Numbered from the stretch's first letter, positions 18,489 through 27,344 are shown. The stretch: DNA of 33,450 nt from Bacteroidales bacterium (GCA_004552615.1 SFNZ01000011.1:1-33450); one strand, 5' to 3'. A program made the numbers and translations. The notes: generated from the letters alone by a model not told the origin.

Positions 18489-19123
18489 GGCTGCTTATTT
18501 TAGGAATCGTTCTTGTGGTCATTGACCAGGTCATCAAGGTCCTGGTCAAGACCAACATGACGATCGGCGAAAATTTCAACGTCATAGGTGACTGGTTCAA
18601 GATCCTGTTCATCGAGAACGAGGGAATGGCTTTCGGCATGAAGTTCGGCGGAATGTTCGGGAAATTCCTGCTGACGCTGTTCAGGGTCTGCCTTTTCGGA
18701 TTCCTGTGCTGGTGGATTACCACCCTTGTCCGCAAGGGTTACTGCACGGGCAAGGACAAGAACGGGGAGAAGATATACACACACGTCCCGACAGGTGTCC
18801 TTGTAGGACTTACCCTCATTACCGCGGGTGCTCTCGGGAACATCATAGACTGCCTGGTCTACGGCCAGATATTCTCGGAATCGACGAGGATGTCCGTAGC
18901 CACATTCGGAGGAAGATATGCCCCTGTGATGTTCGGCAAGGTGGTGGACATGTTCTATTTCCCACTCATCGACACCACATGGCCAGACTGGCTGCCCGTC
19001 ATCGGAGGCCGCCCTTTCAGGTTCTTCGAGCCGGTATTCAATTTCGCCGACAGCTGCGTCACCGTGGGCGCCGCCTACCTGATTCTTTTCCAGTCAAAAT
19101 TCTTCATGACAGAAACGAAATAA
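18467..19123 (+). CDS. lspA: Lipoprotein signal peptidase (signal peptidase II)
   Basis: Cleaves the signal peptide of prolipoproteins after the cysteine has been lipidated; an aspartyl protease of the inner membrane. At 218 residues it is longer than the usual ~160, because of loops around 97-110 and 140-155 as is normal in Bacteroidota. Family motifs are VVIDQVIKVLV in the first membrane helix, FIENEGMAFG, LGNIIDCL, GKVVDMFYFP (first catalytic Asp) and FNFADSCVTVG (second catalytic Asp). Four membrane helices are visible. It would process the several lipoproteins encoded downstream. It is the last gene of the ileS operon and is followed by a hairpin. Confidence 0.95.
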   Translation: MKISKGRWLLILGIVLVVIDQVIKVLVKTNMTIGENFNVIGDWFKILFIENEGMAFGMKFGGMFGKFLLTLFRVCLFGFLCWWITTLVRKGYCTGKDKNGEKIYTHVPTGVLVGLTLITAGALGNIIDCLVYGQIFSESTRMSVATFGGRYAPVMFGKVVDMFYFPLIDTTWPDWLPVIGGRPFRFFEPVFNFADSCVTVGAAYLILFQSKFFMTETK

Positions 19124-19145
19124 GGGGCTCTTTGAAAAGCCCCTT
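19122..19145. terminator. Hairpin between lspA and the converging isomerase-like gene
   Basis: AAGGGGCT (19122-19129) pairs perfectly with AGCCCCTT (19138-19145) across an 8-base loop. Its 5' arm begins in the lspA stop codon. There is only a weak T-tract, but its location between converging genes fits a bidirectional terminator. Confidence 0.65.
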
Positions 19146-19181
19146 GATTATCAAGTAACGCGCGACTTAAATGCGTGCAGA

Positions 19182-20069
19182 TTATCTGTATGAAGCCTTG
19201 ACGAAAGGCGCTCCGAGAAGATAGTCGGCACACATTTTCATGCTCGTGCGCCAGTCATCTGTGCTGAAGCCCTCGATTTCCACGATGAAATCGTTGAGTC
19301 CGGCCGTGGCAGCATTGTCAAATATGGCATCGAAGCCAACCATGCCGCTCTGCCCGATTTCATAATGGTCCTTGATATGGAGCATGGTGAACCGGCCGGG
19401 ATATTTCTTGAAATATTCCACCGGGGCACCGTGTCCGTAAACGGCCCAGTAAACGTCCATCTGGAAGAACACCAGCTCAGGATCCGTATTTTCGAGCATA
19501 TAGTCGAGCATCACATTGTCATCGACCTTCTTGAACTCATGCGAATGATTGTGGTATCCGAAGCGGATACCGTTCTCCCTGCAGAGCCTGCCTATCTCAT
19601 TGAGATAACGGCAATATGTCTGAAGATCAGCCAGTTTCTCGGGAAGCCCGATGTGAGGGACCACGATATATTCCATGCCTGCCGCCTTGTGGGCCGACAC
19701 GCACTCCTTCCACCATTCCATTGCTGCGGAAAGGTCACCGGATTCGAGTTCCTCTGCGGAAAGCGCCCTGCCCACATGCGAAGACAGGACTTTCAGTCCG
19801 GCTGCTTCGACATCGGCCTTGAACTGTTCCGGCGCTACTCCATAGAGTTTGCCGTCCTTGTAGTTGGCCGCCTCGACGGAAGTATAACCGTACTCGGCAA
19901 GGGCATTGAAAACCTCTACATGATTCTCGGCATACTTCTCCGGATTGCCGATAAGGGTTCTCAGGCTGTAAAGCTGTACGCCGATGTCCTTTCCTTCAGG
20001 AGCATCGGCCTTGGGGCAGCATCCTGCGACACTGCCCGCCAAAGCCAACATGATAAGTATTCTCTTCAT
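19182..20069 (-). CDS. Sugar phosphate isomerase/epimerase-like TIM-barrel lipoprotein
   Basis: Member of the xylose-isomerase-like TIM-barrel (AP endonuclease 2) superfamily, whose members isomerise, epimerise or dehydrate sugars using a divalent metal. Of the 295 residues, 1-17 are a lipoprotein signal with lipobox SVAGC, so this is a periplasmic, membrane-anchored protein and not a cytosolic enzyme. Likely metal-site segments are IVVPHIGL, FGYHNHSHEF, FFQMDVYW, MLHIKDH and FIVEIEGF, which appear in the order usual for the fold. There is no acidic surface-export signal after the cysteine. It is the last gene of the seven-gene run and starts one base after the DUF1080 stop. In the Bacteroides oxidative glycoside pathway a homologous protein acts on 3-keto-sugars by elimination or hydration; an inositol or keto-sugar isomerase is the alternative. 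Confidence 0.85.
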   Translation of the reverse strand: MKRILIMLALAGSVAGCCPKADAPEGKDIGVQLYSLRTLIGNPEKYAENHVEVFNALAEYGYTSVEAANYKDGKLYGVAPEQFKADVEAAGLKVLSSHVGRALSAEELESGDLSAAMEWWKECVSAHKAAGMEYIVVPHIGLPEKLADLQTYCRYLNEIGRLCRENGIRFGYHNHSHEFKKVDDNVMLDYMLENTDPELVFFQMDVYWAVYGHGAPVEYFKKYPGRFTMLHIKDHYEIGQSGMVGFDAIFDNAATAGLNDFIVEIEGFSTDDWRTSMKMCADYLLGAPFVKASYR

Positions 20070-20070
20070 A

Positions 20071-20970
20071 TCAGTCCATCACCTTGATGCGGATGTTCCT
20101 GTACCACACGTCATCGCCGTGGTCCTGGATTCCGAAATAGCCCTCATGCTCAGGGCCGCCGCAGTCATTGAGGAGTTCGAATGCAAGAGGCCATTTCTCC
20201 TGGGAGAACTTGGAAGCCTGGAGCATGTCGGTCCACTGCTGGGTCCACAGATGATATTCCACTACGTTCTCGTCATTCTGTCCGTGTACAACAGTTCCCT
20301 TGTAGACCATGATGCGGGCCTTGTTCCACTCGCCGAAAGGCTTCTGGTTCTGAGGCTTTGCAGGAATCATGTCATAGAGGGATGCTGACTGGCGGTTGCC
20401 GTCAACGCCGAGGAGGGCGTCAGGATGATTGGCATTGTCAAGTACCTGATATTCAGGAGCTGAGATATAAATCGGCTCATATCTCTCGGTACCGTCCTCT
20501 TTCACGGTCTTCACCTCCTGTGCAAGATAGAAGATACCGGAATTGCCGCCCTTGGACACTTTCCACTCGAGTTCGAGGATGAAATTCTTGAACCTGTGGG
20601 CGAAGATCAGGTCTCCACCCTCGCCGGTCTGGCCCTCGCCGGTACCGGAGCCGGAGAACTTGATGCAGCCGTCCTCGATGGTCCAGCGTGAAGGGACATT
20701 GTCCTTTCCGTAACCGCGCCATCCGTCAAGTGACGTTCCGTCGAACAGGATATAGTAGCCGTCGCTGTCCTGACGGAGGGACGAGAGGTCAACCTGAGGC
20801 TTATTGACCCTGATATATTCAGGTGCACCTTCGTTGGCCACCTTTGTCTCCACTGTCTCGCCTTCCCATTTGAGTTCGGCAGGTGCGGATGCTTTCTTTG
20901 AATTGTTTCCGCAAGAGGAAACAGCCATTGCTATAGCCATGATTGCGGCAGAATAGATTATTTTTTTCAT
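20071..20970 (-). CDS. DUF1080 (3-keto-disaccharide hydrolase family) lipoprotein
   Basis: DUF1080 proteins have a concanavalin-like jelly roll; characterised members cleave 3-keto-glycosides. The 299-residue protein opens with a lipoprotein signal (MKKIIYSAAIMAIAMAVSSC, cysteine at 20). A short linker leads to the domain (about 65-299), with YYILFDGTSLDGWRGYG, GGDLIFAHRFKNFILELEW, GNSGIFYL, APEYQVLDNANH, and the C-terminal GYFGIQDHGDDVWYRNIRIK typical of the family. It is predicted to sit in the periplasm, since no acidic surface-export signal follows the cysteine. It lies between the Tat-exported oxidoreductase (31-base gap) and the TIM-barrel gene (1-base gap), the expected companions for attack on an oxidised glycoside. 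Confidence 0.9.
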   Translation of the reverse strand: MKKIIYSAAIMAIAMAVSSCGNNSKKASAPAELKWEGETVETKVANEGAPEYIRVNKPQVDLSSLRQDSDGYYILFDGTSLDGWRGYGKDNVPSRWTIEDGCIKFSGSGTGEGQTGEGGDLIFAHRFKNFILELEWKVSKGGNSGIFYLAQEVKTVKEDGTERYEPIYISAPEYQVLDNANHPDALLGVDGNRQSASLYDMIPAKPQNQKPFGEWNKARIMVYKGTVVHGQNDENVVEYHLWTQQWTDMLQASKFSQEKWPLAFELLNDCGGPEHEGYFGIQDHGDDVWYRNIRIKVMD

Positions 20971-21001
20971 CGTTTATTGTAATTTAATGTCTTTCAATCT
21001 G

Positions 21002-22486
21002 TTATTCCGGCATAGGAGGAAGGCTCCAACCCTCGCGGTATGTGTGCTTGATGAGTTCCTGAGCATATTCACGTGCATTCACAGGATCCGTGTATGTGGT
21101 CTGGAATGTCGGATGTCCGTCATGGATGGAGAATCCGTCATGGATGACGGTCCTGATGGTGGCATCGGCAGGGATGTTGGTGAAGCACATGTTCTCGCCG
21201 TCCCACTCGAGCTCCATGTTGAGGGCTGCGAGACGTACTGCGAGGACGCCCATGAGCACCATCTCAGTGAACGGACCAGCCTCTGAGAAGTCGGAAGCCG
21301 GCTTGATCCTGCTTTCGTATGGCTCCTTGCAGGCGCGGATCCAGTCCTGCTGGTGAGAGAGGGTGATCTCCCTGAGCACGTGAGGAACTTCAGGATTGCG
21401 TCCTGAGAGGAGATACGGGTCGCGACCGTAGCATCCGCAGATGAGGGTGTCCTTGGTTCCGTGGAAGATGACTCCGCCGCCGTGCATGTTCAGGTCCTTG
21501 CCCGGAGCGAGACCTGCAGGCCTTTCAGGCTTCAGCCCGCCGTCGTACCAGATAACCTCAACCTCCGGCATTGCAACCTTAGGCATATTGTCCCTTGCAG
21601 GGAATACGAACTTTATCATCTCGGCATTAGGAGCGGACTCCGTGAGAACGGTTGTCGAGCTTGCCTGGGCCTTGATTGGATATTTGAGATTCAGAGCCTT
21701 GAATACAGGATGGAGGATATGGCATGCCATGTCACCGAGAGCGCCTGTACCGAAATCCCACCAGCCGCGGAAGTTCCATGGCGTGTAGATGGAGTTGTAC
21801 GGTCTCATAGGAGCAGGTCCGATGAAGGAATCCCAGTCGAGTGTTGAAGGGATCTCCTCCACTACTTCAGGTCTGTGGAGACCCTGAGGCCAGATAGGTC
21901 TGTCGGTGAAGGCCTCTACCTTGGTAACCTCTCCGATTTCGCCGTTCCAGATCCATTCGCATGTCTTCCTGACGCCGGCCTCGGAAGCTCCCTGGTTACC
22001 CATCTGGGTGCTTACATGATATTTGTCGGCAAGTTTGGTGAGGAGACGTGCCTCGTAGATGGAATGAACGAGAGGTTTCTCGCAATATACGTGCTTGCCG
22101 GCTGCAATCGCCTGTGCAGCAATGATTCCGTGAGTGTGGTCAGCAGTAGCCACCATTACGGCGTCAGCCTGGTCGAGGAGTTCGTCGTACATCTTGCGGT
22201 AGTCGCTGTATCTCTTCGCATTCGGATAACGGTCGAAGATGTGGGCGGCATATTTGGCATCCACGTCGCAGAGTCCGATGATTTCCTCGGTCTCCATCGC
22301 CTTGAGGTCTGCTGCACCTCTTCCTCCGATTCCCACACCGAGAATCTTGAGTTTCTCCTTGGATGGAGCTGCCGGCTGTTTCTTCTTTCCGGCTGCTGCA
22401 AACAAATCACCAGGTGCCATCGAGAGCCCGATGGCTGCTGCTGTTCCTGTCTTCAGGAAAGCGCGTCTTGAAATTTCCTTTCCCAT
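21002..22486 (-). CDS. Gfo/Idh/MocA family oxidoreductase with a Tat signal
   Basis: NAD(P)-dependent sugar oxidoreductase family. The 494-residue protein begins with a twin-arginine signal (SRRAFLKTG at 6-14, then a moderately hydrophobic stretch to about 31), so it should be exported folded with its cofactor already bound. The Rossmann domain shows ILGVGIGGRGAADL (about 49-62), and the family lysine motif is YCEKPL (about 133-138). The C-terminal substrate domain includes WNFRGWWDFGTGALGDMACH, where the aspartate and histidine are likely catalytic. Characterised exported relatives oxidise sugar C3 hydroxyls or work as glycosidases via a 3-keto intermediate with tightly bound NAD. It is 31 bases upstream of DUF1080 and 43 bases downstream of the second family member. 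Confidence 0.93.
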   Translation of the reverse strand: MGKEISRRAFLKTGTAAAIGLSMAPGDLFAAAGKKKQPAAPSKEKLKILGVGIGGRGAADLKAMETEEIIGLCDVDAKYAAHIFDRYPNAKRYSDYRKMYDELLDQADAVMVATADHTHGIIAAQAIAAGKHVYCEKPLVHSIYEARLLTKLADKYHVSTQMGNQGASEAGVRKTCEWIWNGEIGEVTKVEAFTDRPIWPQGLHRPEVVEEIPSTLDWDSFIGPAPMRPYNSIYTPWNFRGWWDFGTGALGDMACHILHPVFKALNLKYPIKAQASSTTVLTESAPNAEMIKFVFPARDNMPKVAMPEVEVIWYDGGLKPERPAGLAPGKDLNMHGGGVIFHGTKDTLICGCYGRDPYLLSGRNPEVPHVLREITLSHQQDWIRACKEPYESRIKPASDFSEAGPFTEMVLMGVLAVRLAALNMELEWDGENMCFTNIPADATIRTVIHDGFSIHDGHPTFQTTYTDPVNAREYAQELIKHTYREGWSLPPMPE

Positions 22487-22529
22487 TGAATCTGAATTTG
22501 GTTATTAATAAAAAATGTCAATAATCTTG

Positions 22530-23600
22530 TCAACGGCTCTTCAGGAGTCCGTATCCGTCCGTCATGTTGCGCCTCCTCTCTCGTATTGCCTCGAGAGTGG
22601 CATTGTCCCCTATGGACGGCATCTCGTGCTTCCATGCGTCATCCAGCATCGCCCAGGACACTTTTGACGCAATGAATGCATCCTCCGCATCGGGAAGGCT
22701 TGCGTCAGGCACACCTGTCTCCACAACATCTGCGAAACGGGTGGTCAGCACATCGAGATTCTTCCCGCCGAAAGGTTTCTCTATCTTCTCCGTCCTCGTC
22801 ACTCCCCTCAGTTCCACGGTAGCGGTCCTGAAGTCGTGCGTCATGCGCGCGATTCCTTTCGTACCTATTATGTCAATATAAGAATTGTGCGTCTGGTTCT
22901 GCGACATCTGCCCGTACACGAAACCCTGGGTAATATCGAACACCACCCCGTTCTCGAACGTGCCGTGGCACTGGAGCCACCAGGGGTCCTTCCAATCCCA
23001 CATCCTCAACGCCTGGGAATGCCAGGTCTTGTATTCGGAACCGGCATACCAGCGTGCTATGTCCACATAATGCATTCCGCAGTCATGGAAAGGAGGGCCC
23101 TCATAGGCGTGACCCTCACCGGGAGCGAGCCCGGGGGTCATGTGGCATATCCTGAGAATCGCAAGTTCCCCGATTTCGCCCGAATCCACGAAATCCTTCA
23201 TCACGTGATGATACCAGGAATTCCTGAGATACAAGTTCACGGCCGAGACAAGTCCGGAGCCGCGGAGCATTTCCACCACTTCCGCCTCGTCCTCCACGTC
23301 TGCCGCTATCGGTTTTTCCGAGATCACATGCTTGCCGGCGGCAACCGCCTTCCGGATCTGCCCCATGCGGGAATCCGCAAGGGCACAAAGAACTACCACG
23401 CGGACTGAACTGTCTGCAAAGATGACGTCCTCATTGTCGATAATCTCGGCTGACGGGAATTTTGCGGCAGCAAGCTCACGTGCAATGGGCGACTTGTCAC
23501 AGATATATTTCAAATTCCATCGTCCTGATGCGGTCATGGCATCGAGATACATCTCCCCCATCCTTCCGTAACCGATCAGGGCGACACAGATTCTCCCCAT
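22530..23600 (-). CDS. Gfo/Idh/MocA family oxidoreductase, cytosolic
   Basis: A second family member, 356 residues, without any signal sequence. The Rossmann motif is ALIGYGRMGEMY (about 7-18), the family motif is SEKPIA (about 94-99), and the substrate domain holds FHDCGMHYVDIARWYAG (catalytic-type D and H). It differs clearly from the exported paralogue in length and sequence, so it is not a recent duplicate. In the reported oxidative pathway one such enzyme oxidises and another reduces the released 3-keto-sugar; this one would act on imported product in the cytosol. It follows the calycin-like lipoprotein gene by 60 bases, the largest gap in the run. Confidence 0.92.
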   Translation of the reverse strand: MGRICVALIGYGRMGEMYLDAMTASGRWNLKYICDKSPIARELAAAKFPSAEIIDNEDVIFADSSVRVVVLCALADSRMGQIRKAVAAGKHVISEKPIAADVEDEAEVVEMLRGSGLVSAVNLYLRNSWYHHVMKDFVDSGEIGELAILRICHMTPGLAPGEGHAYEGPPFHDCGMHYVDIARWYAGSEYKTWHSQALRMWDWKDPWWLQCHGTFENGVVFDITQGFVYGQMSQNQTHNSYIDIIGTKGIARMTHDFRTATVELRGVTRTEKIEKPFGGKNLDVLTTRFADVVETGVPDASLPDAEDAFIASKVSWAMLDDAWKHEMPSIGDNATLEAIRERRRNMTDGYGLLKSR

Positions 23601-23660
23601 AGTTTAGTTTCCTTTAATCGTTGCAATATCGGAAATTTTAACGAGATATAAAAGAGAAAA

Positions 23661-24122
23661 CTATTCCAACTTCAAGGTTTCTCCCTTGTAGGATGTCGGA
23701 AAATCGCCGAAAGACAGGGAGAATTCCAATACTCCGTCCCGAATCGTGCCGGCCAGGCCACGGACAGTATACATCTTGGCAGGGAGTTCCGCCTCCCCGT
23801 ATGTCGGGACGACTCCGTCAGCATTGAAAGACACCACTTCTCCGGAAACGGTATATTTCACGTCATGGATATTGATATCCAGGGACATCGGCATCTGGGG
23901 AACAAACTTCACCTGATACATTTTCAAAGTTGCAGTACCTTCGGCCTCACCTTCGGTGCAGAAATCGACCATGACATTGTCAGTCACCACGTTCTCGCCC
24001 CTGTAAACCACCGTCATCTTCCCGATGAACGGGACGTCGCCCGAGATACGATTTTCATTCTTCTCCTTGGAGCAGCCGGCCAGTGCGGCCAGTGCAATGA
24101 TTGCTGCAAATAATTTTTTCAT
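23661..24122 (-). CDS. Calycin-like domain lipoprotein
   Basis: A 153-residue lipoprotein: signal MKKLFAAIIALAALAGC with the cysteine at 17, then a beta-rich body (TVVYRGENVVTDNVMVDFC; MSLDINIHDVKYTVSGEVVSF; GVLEFSLSFGDFP) that fits the calycin/lipocalin-like family common in Bacteroidales. Its ligand is unknown. The residues after the cysteine (SKEKNE) carry acidic charge, so surface display is possible but not established. It lies 44 bases after the TonB-dependent receptor and 60 bases before an oxidoreductase; it could act as a small-molecule binding partner for that receptor, taking the role SusD plays in glycan systems. The function is inference. Confidence 0.7.
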   Translation of the reverse strand: MKKLFAAIIALAALAGCSKEKNENRISGDVPFIGKMTVVYRGENVVTDNVMVDFCTEGEAEGTATLKMYQVKFVPQMPMSLDINIHDVKYTVSGEVVSFNADGVVPTYGEAELPAKMYTVRGLAGTIRDGVLEFSLSFGDFPTSYKGETLKLE

Positions 24123-24166
24123 TATTTCAATAATTTAGAAGTTGTGTTGAAATATTTACTTTTGTT

Positions 24167-26383
24167 CTAAAATTCAAACTCCACACCCGCCGTGAAACGC
24201 CTCGGCTTTCCCGTCTGGAAGAAGCTGTTGCCCACGGACTTGAAATAAAATGTGTCATATTCCGTCCCGGTCAGGTTCAATCCCCTGACGAAGAAGGAGA
24301 CCCCTGACATACTGAGCCTCGCGGAAGCACCGAGAAGCGTATATGCCCCCTGGCTGAATGTCCCGGCCTCGTCCCAGACGATGCTCCCGGTCCGGCTCAC
24401 GTCGGCCGACAGTTCGAACGACCTCAGATGCTTTCCTCCGAGCGGGAACCTGTAGGAACCGGCCACTGTCAATGTGCTCCCGGGAGAATAAGGGACCCGG
24501 TTACCTGAATAATCCGCAATCCCGTCGTCATATTCCTTGAACACGGCATCGAGCAGGCTTCCGGACATCTGCATTGTCAGGCCTTTCCATGACCACGACG
24601 CTTCAGCCTCCAGTCCACGGCTCCGGGAACGCCCGGCATTGGCCATCATCCTGCCAGTACCCTTTCCCGACGGGAATACGGTGATCTGCTGGTTCCTGCA
24701 GTCGAGCCAGAACAGGGATGCAGAAGCCGACAGCCTGTGTCCTCCGGCATTCAGCGACATCCTGGCACCGGCCTCATAATTCATGCAGGTCTCAGGCTTA
24801 TATGTCGTATTCCTCGCATCGGGAGCGTTCCCGTCCAGGTCAGGATGCACTCCGAGAGCCCCCATCATGTCCTGCATCATCTGGTTCTGGAGTATGTCGG
24901 AGAATATCTGCGTATTGAATCCTCCTGACCTGTAGCCCCTTGACACCGTCGCGAACACCTGCCCGGAGACAGGCCTGCCGTCCCGACCGAAATTGTACAG
25001 GGCCGACAGCTTAGGGAGAACCTGGAAATAGAAATTGGTGATGTCTCCCTTGTATCGCGTCGTGAGCGGATAATAGTCCTTCATGGTCGGGCTGAGGATG
25101 AAATGTATGTCAGCCCGGCTGTCGTAATCCATGAAATTCCCCTCATGGTCAATCCTGAGCCCGGCCGTGAGAAGCCATCTCCCGAAACGGAAACAGGACT
25201 CGTGATACAGGGCAGCATTGTATGTAAATATCCCGAACTCGCTGGAAATCGGGAAGTTGTCCTCCATTATCCCGAGCTCGCCGAAAGAATCCGGGATGCC
25301 GGCATTGGCATTGTCGAGAATGAGTGTCCTGATACCGTCTTCAAGGAAAACTACAGGGGCGCTCATCCTGTTCTTCTTCACGAAAGCGAAGAATCCGGTC
25401 TGGCTGGTCCACCAGGAAGGCCCTTTCTCCGGGCGGAATATAAGCTCCTGGGTGGCGGCGTACTGCCTCTGGGTCTGGTTGAGGGTGAACATCGAAGCCG
25501 TCGTGAAATCCTGGTCGAGATCCATGGAATCGAAAAGCAGCTGGATACTCGTGACAGAGCTGAGGTTCCATCCGTTCCCCCTGATACCCGCCCGGAAACC
25601 GTCAGTGACGCTGATTCGCTTGTACGCACTCTTGTCATTGTAATTCACAGGAAGCAATTCCCCGTCATCCCACAGCCTGTATGGATAACCGCCCTGCTTG
25701 TGGAACGAGACCGAGAAGGAATTGTCCATACGGACCTTCTCCCTGCTCAGCTCGCACCTCATCCTGAAATACAATGCATCGGAACGGTCACAGTCCTCGC
25801 CTGTGAAGTCATTGGTGTAGAATCCGTTGGAATGCCGGTATCCGACCACTGCACCAGAACGGCCTTTATAGACCGAAGCCCTGGCGCTGACCGTGGCCGC
25901 GGAACCGTACTCCACCCCGCCACGGATTCCCTGATACGCAGAAGGTGTGAGGGTTTCCACGGACAGGATGCCGGTCATGGAATTGCGTCCGTACAATGTT
26001 CCCTGCGGCCCGCGGTACATGTCCACGCGACGTACGTCAAGGAACTGGAAATCATAATTGTTCTTGTCGAGGACAGGGACATCGTCAATGTAGAGCCCGA
26101 CCACGGGATTGTCTATCCTCGAGCCGAGGCCCCTCATATATACGGAGGATGTCATCGCGGAGCCATAGTCCGGAATCAGCAGTCCCGGCACGATCAGCGA
26201 GAGATCCCGCGGAGAGTTGATGCCGCCGTCCTCAATCCTGGACATCATGAGGGATGTCACGGGAGACGATATCTCCGCAATCTCAAGCGACTGTTTCACG
26301 GAGGACACGACGACGGCCTCCTGAAGGGTGTCTTTCACGGAAGGCAGGACGGATAGCAGGATTGAAAGCAGAACAGTGGTCAT
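24167..26383 (-). CDS. TonB-dependent outer membrane receptor (not SusC type)
   Basis: Active-transport channel across the outer membrane. The 738-residue protein has a short signal sequence (MTTVLLSILLSVLPS), a TonB-box-like EAVVVSS (about 22-28), and a plug domain (about 35-155; SVYMRGLGSRIDNPVVGLYIDD, RVDMYRGPQGTLYGRNSMTG). The beta-barrel follows, ending in aromatic FEF as outer membrane barrels do. It lacks the carboxypeptidase-D-like extension and the SusC plug signatures and has no susD partner, so it belongs with receptors for small ligands (metal chelates, vitamins, small glycosides), not polymer importers. It begins one base after the AraC-type gene, suggesting coupling. Its neighbours favour a glycosylated small molecule or oligosaccharide as ligand. 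Confidence 0.93.
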   Translation of the reverse strand: MTTVLLSILLSVLPSVKDTLQEAVVVSSVKQSLEIAEISSPVTSLMMSRIEDGGINSPRDLSLIVPGLLIPDYGSAMTSSVYMRGLGSRIDNPVVGLYIDDVPVLDKNNYDFQFLDVRRVDMYRGPQGTLYGRNSMTGILSVETLTPSAYQGIRGGVEYGSAATVSARASVYKGRSGAVVGYRHSNGFYTNDFTGEDCDRSDALYFRMRCELSREKVRMDNSFSVSFHKQGGYPYRLWDDGELLPVNYNDKSAYKRISVTDGFRAGIRGNGWNLSSVTSIQLLFDSMDLDQDFTTASMFTLNQTQRQYAATQELIFRPEKGPSWWTSQTGFFAFVKKNRMSAPVVFLEDGIRTLILDNANAGIPDSFGELGIMEDNFPISSEFGIFTYNAALYHESCFRFGRWLLTAGLRIDHEGNFMDYDSRADIHFILSPTMKDYYPLTTRYKGDITNFYFQVLPKLSALYNFGRDGRPVSGQVFATVSRGYRSGGFNTQIFSDILQNQMMQDMMGALGVHPDLDGNAPDARNTTYKPETCMNYEAGARMSLNAGGHRLSASASLFWLDCRNQQITVFPSGKGTGRMMANAGRSRSRGLEAEASWSWKGLTMQMSGSLLDAVFKEYDDGIADYSGNRVPYSPGSTLTVAGSYRFPLGGKHLRSFELSADVSRTGSIVWDEAGTFSQGAYTLLGASARLSMSGVSFFVRGLNLTGTEYDTFYFKSVGNSFFQTGKPRRFTAGVEFEF

Positions 26384-26384
26384 C

Positions 26385-27293
26385 TTACTCGTTACGGTAT
26401 TGGCTCGGGGTCTTGCCCGTGTGTGACTTGAAGAACTTGTAGAAGACCGACTGGTTAGGGAAATTCAGCTTGGCTACTATCTGCTTGATGGACAGCTCCG
26501 AATACTTGAGCAGGTTCTTCGCCTCGAGTATCACGAAGGCGTCGATCCAGTCCGGGGCGGAACGTCCGCTGACCGTCTTAACGAGTTTGGAGAGATATTT
26601 CGGAGTAAGACAGAGCCTGTCGGCATAGAATTTCATGTTGCGCTCCGAAGTATGGTAATCCGTAACAAGTCGCAGGAACTGGTCATAGACATTCTTGGCC
26701 TTGGCCGAAGGGGCATGCGGCTTGCGCTCGGCTGCCGTCAGCTTCCCGGTCCAGATAGAACCGAGCACGTATGATATGGATGAAATCAATGCCCCGATAG
26801 CCTCCTTCTTGTTCTGTATGTCACTAGTCAGCAGGACCGAAGCAAGGTCAAGATATTCACGGCAGAGCCTCCTCTCGCTCCTGTCGAGGGTAATGCACGG
26901 ATTGTCGAGCAGCGCCATGCTCTCGTTGAACAGCCGGTTGAAGTCGAACCGGACACCGGACATGAAACTCTTGGACATGGCCACGACGATGAAATGGAGA
27001 TTCCTCTCGTCAGTCTCCACGCCCGAAACCCTGATAATATTGCCCGGCACATTGAGCACCAATGAATTGGACCCTACCTGGAATGCGTCGAGATTCACCT
27101 CGAGCTGTATCCTTCCGGAAATGCAGAAAATGATGATGTAGCCGTCGAACCTGAACGGATACTTGAACACGCTGAGAGCCTTGTCATATCTCAGGTCAGC
27201 TATCAGCAAATCGTCTCCGAGGGCGGCCCCGGGCATGTCCGGGAAACGGCTCTTGAACCGCTTGATGCTTATATTATGCAATATTTCTTCCAT
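26385..27293 (-). CDS. AraC-family transcriptional regulator
   Basis: A 302-residue DNA-binding regulator. The N-terminal ~170 residues look like the cupin-type sensing domain (YIIIFCISGRIQLEVNLDAF). A linker rich in A and K leads to the C-terminal double helix-turn-helix: NMKFYADRLCLTPKYLSKLV (first HTH), then SIKQIVAKLNFPNQSVFYKF and FKSHTGKTPSQYRNE, the AraC signature. It is the first gene of the seven-gene leftward run (TonB receptor one base downstream) and is also divergent from the TolC efflux operon. It could control either or both. AraC-type genes commonly sit beside TolC-HlyD-permease operons in Bacteroidota, so the efflux operon is a real rival to the catabolic run as its target. 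Confidence 0.93.
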   Translation of the reverse strand: MEEILHNISIKRFKSRFPDMPGAALGDDLLIADLRYDKALSVFKYPFRFDGYIIIFCISGRIQLEVNLDAFQVGSNSLVLNVPGNIIRVSGVETDERNLHFIVVAMSKSFMSGVRFDFNRLFNESMALLDNPCITLDRSERRLCREYLDLASVLLTSDIQNKKEAIGALISSISYVLGSIWTGKLTAAERKPHAPSAKAKNVYDQFLRLVTDYHTSERNMKFYADRLCLTPKYLSKLVKTVSGRSAPDWIDAFVILEAKNLLKYSELSIKQIVAKLNFPNQSVFYKFFKSHTGKTPSQYRNE

Positions 27294-27320
27294 ATCTGAC
27301 AGACCCGATTCTAATTATAC

Positions 27321-27344
27321 TGCACATCCGGGCCGCATTGTGCA
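27321..27344. promoter_or_regulatory. Inverted repeat near the AraC-gene transcription start, candidate operator
   Basis: TGCACA (27321-27326) and TGTGCA (27339-27344) are perfect inverted half sites 18 bp apart centre to centre. They flank the predicted transcription start of the AraC-led operon and touch its -7 element. This placement suits autorepression. AraC proteins more often use direct repeats, so another regulator, or chance, is possible. Confidence 0.4.

Noticed and set aside
21002..23600. Idea that the two Gfo/Idh/MocA genes are a recent tandem duplication
   Set aside because: They differ in length (494 and 356 residues), signal sequence and most motifs, so they are old paralogues with separate roles.
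25103..26356. Long open frame (417 codons) opposite the TonB-dependent receptor gene
   Set aside because: It lies wholly antisense to a clear receptor gene, shows no domain or signal, and is rich in Arg, His and Val as expected for the mirror frame of GC-rich coding sequence.
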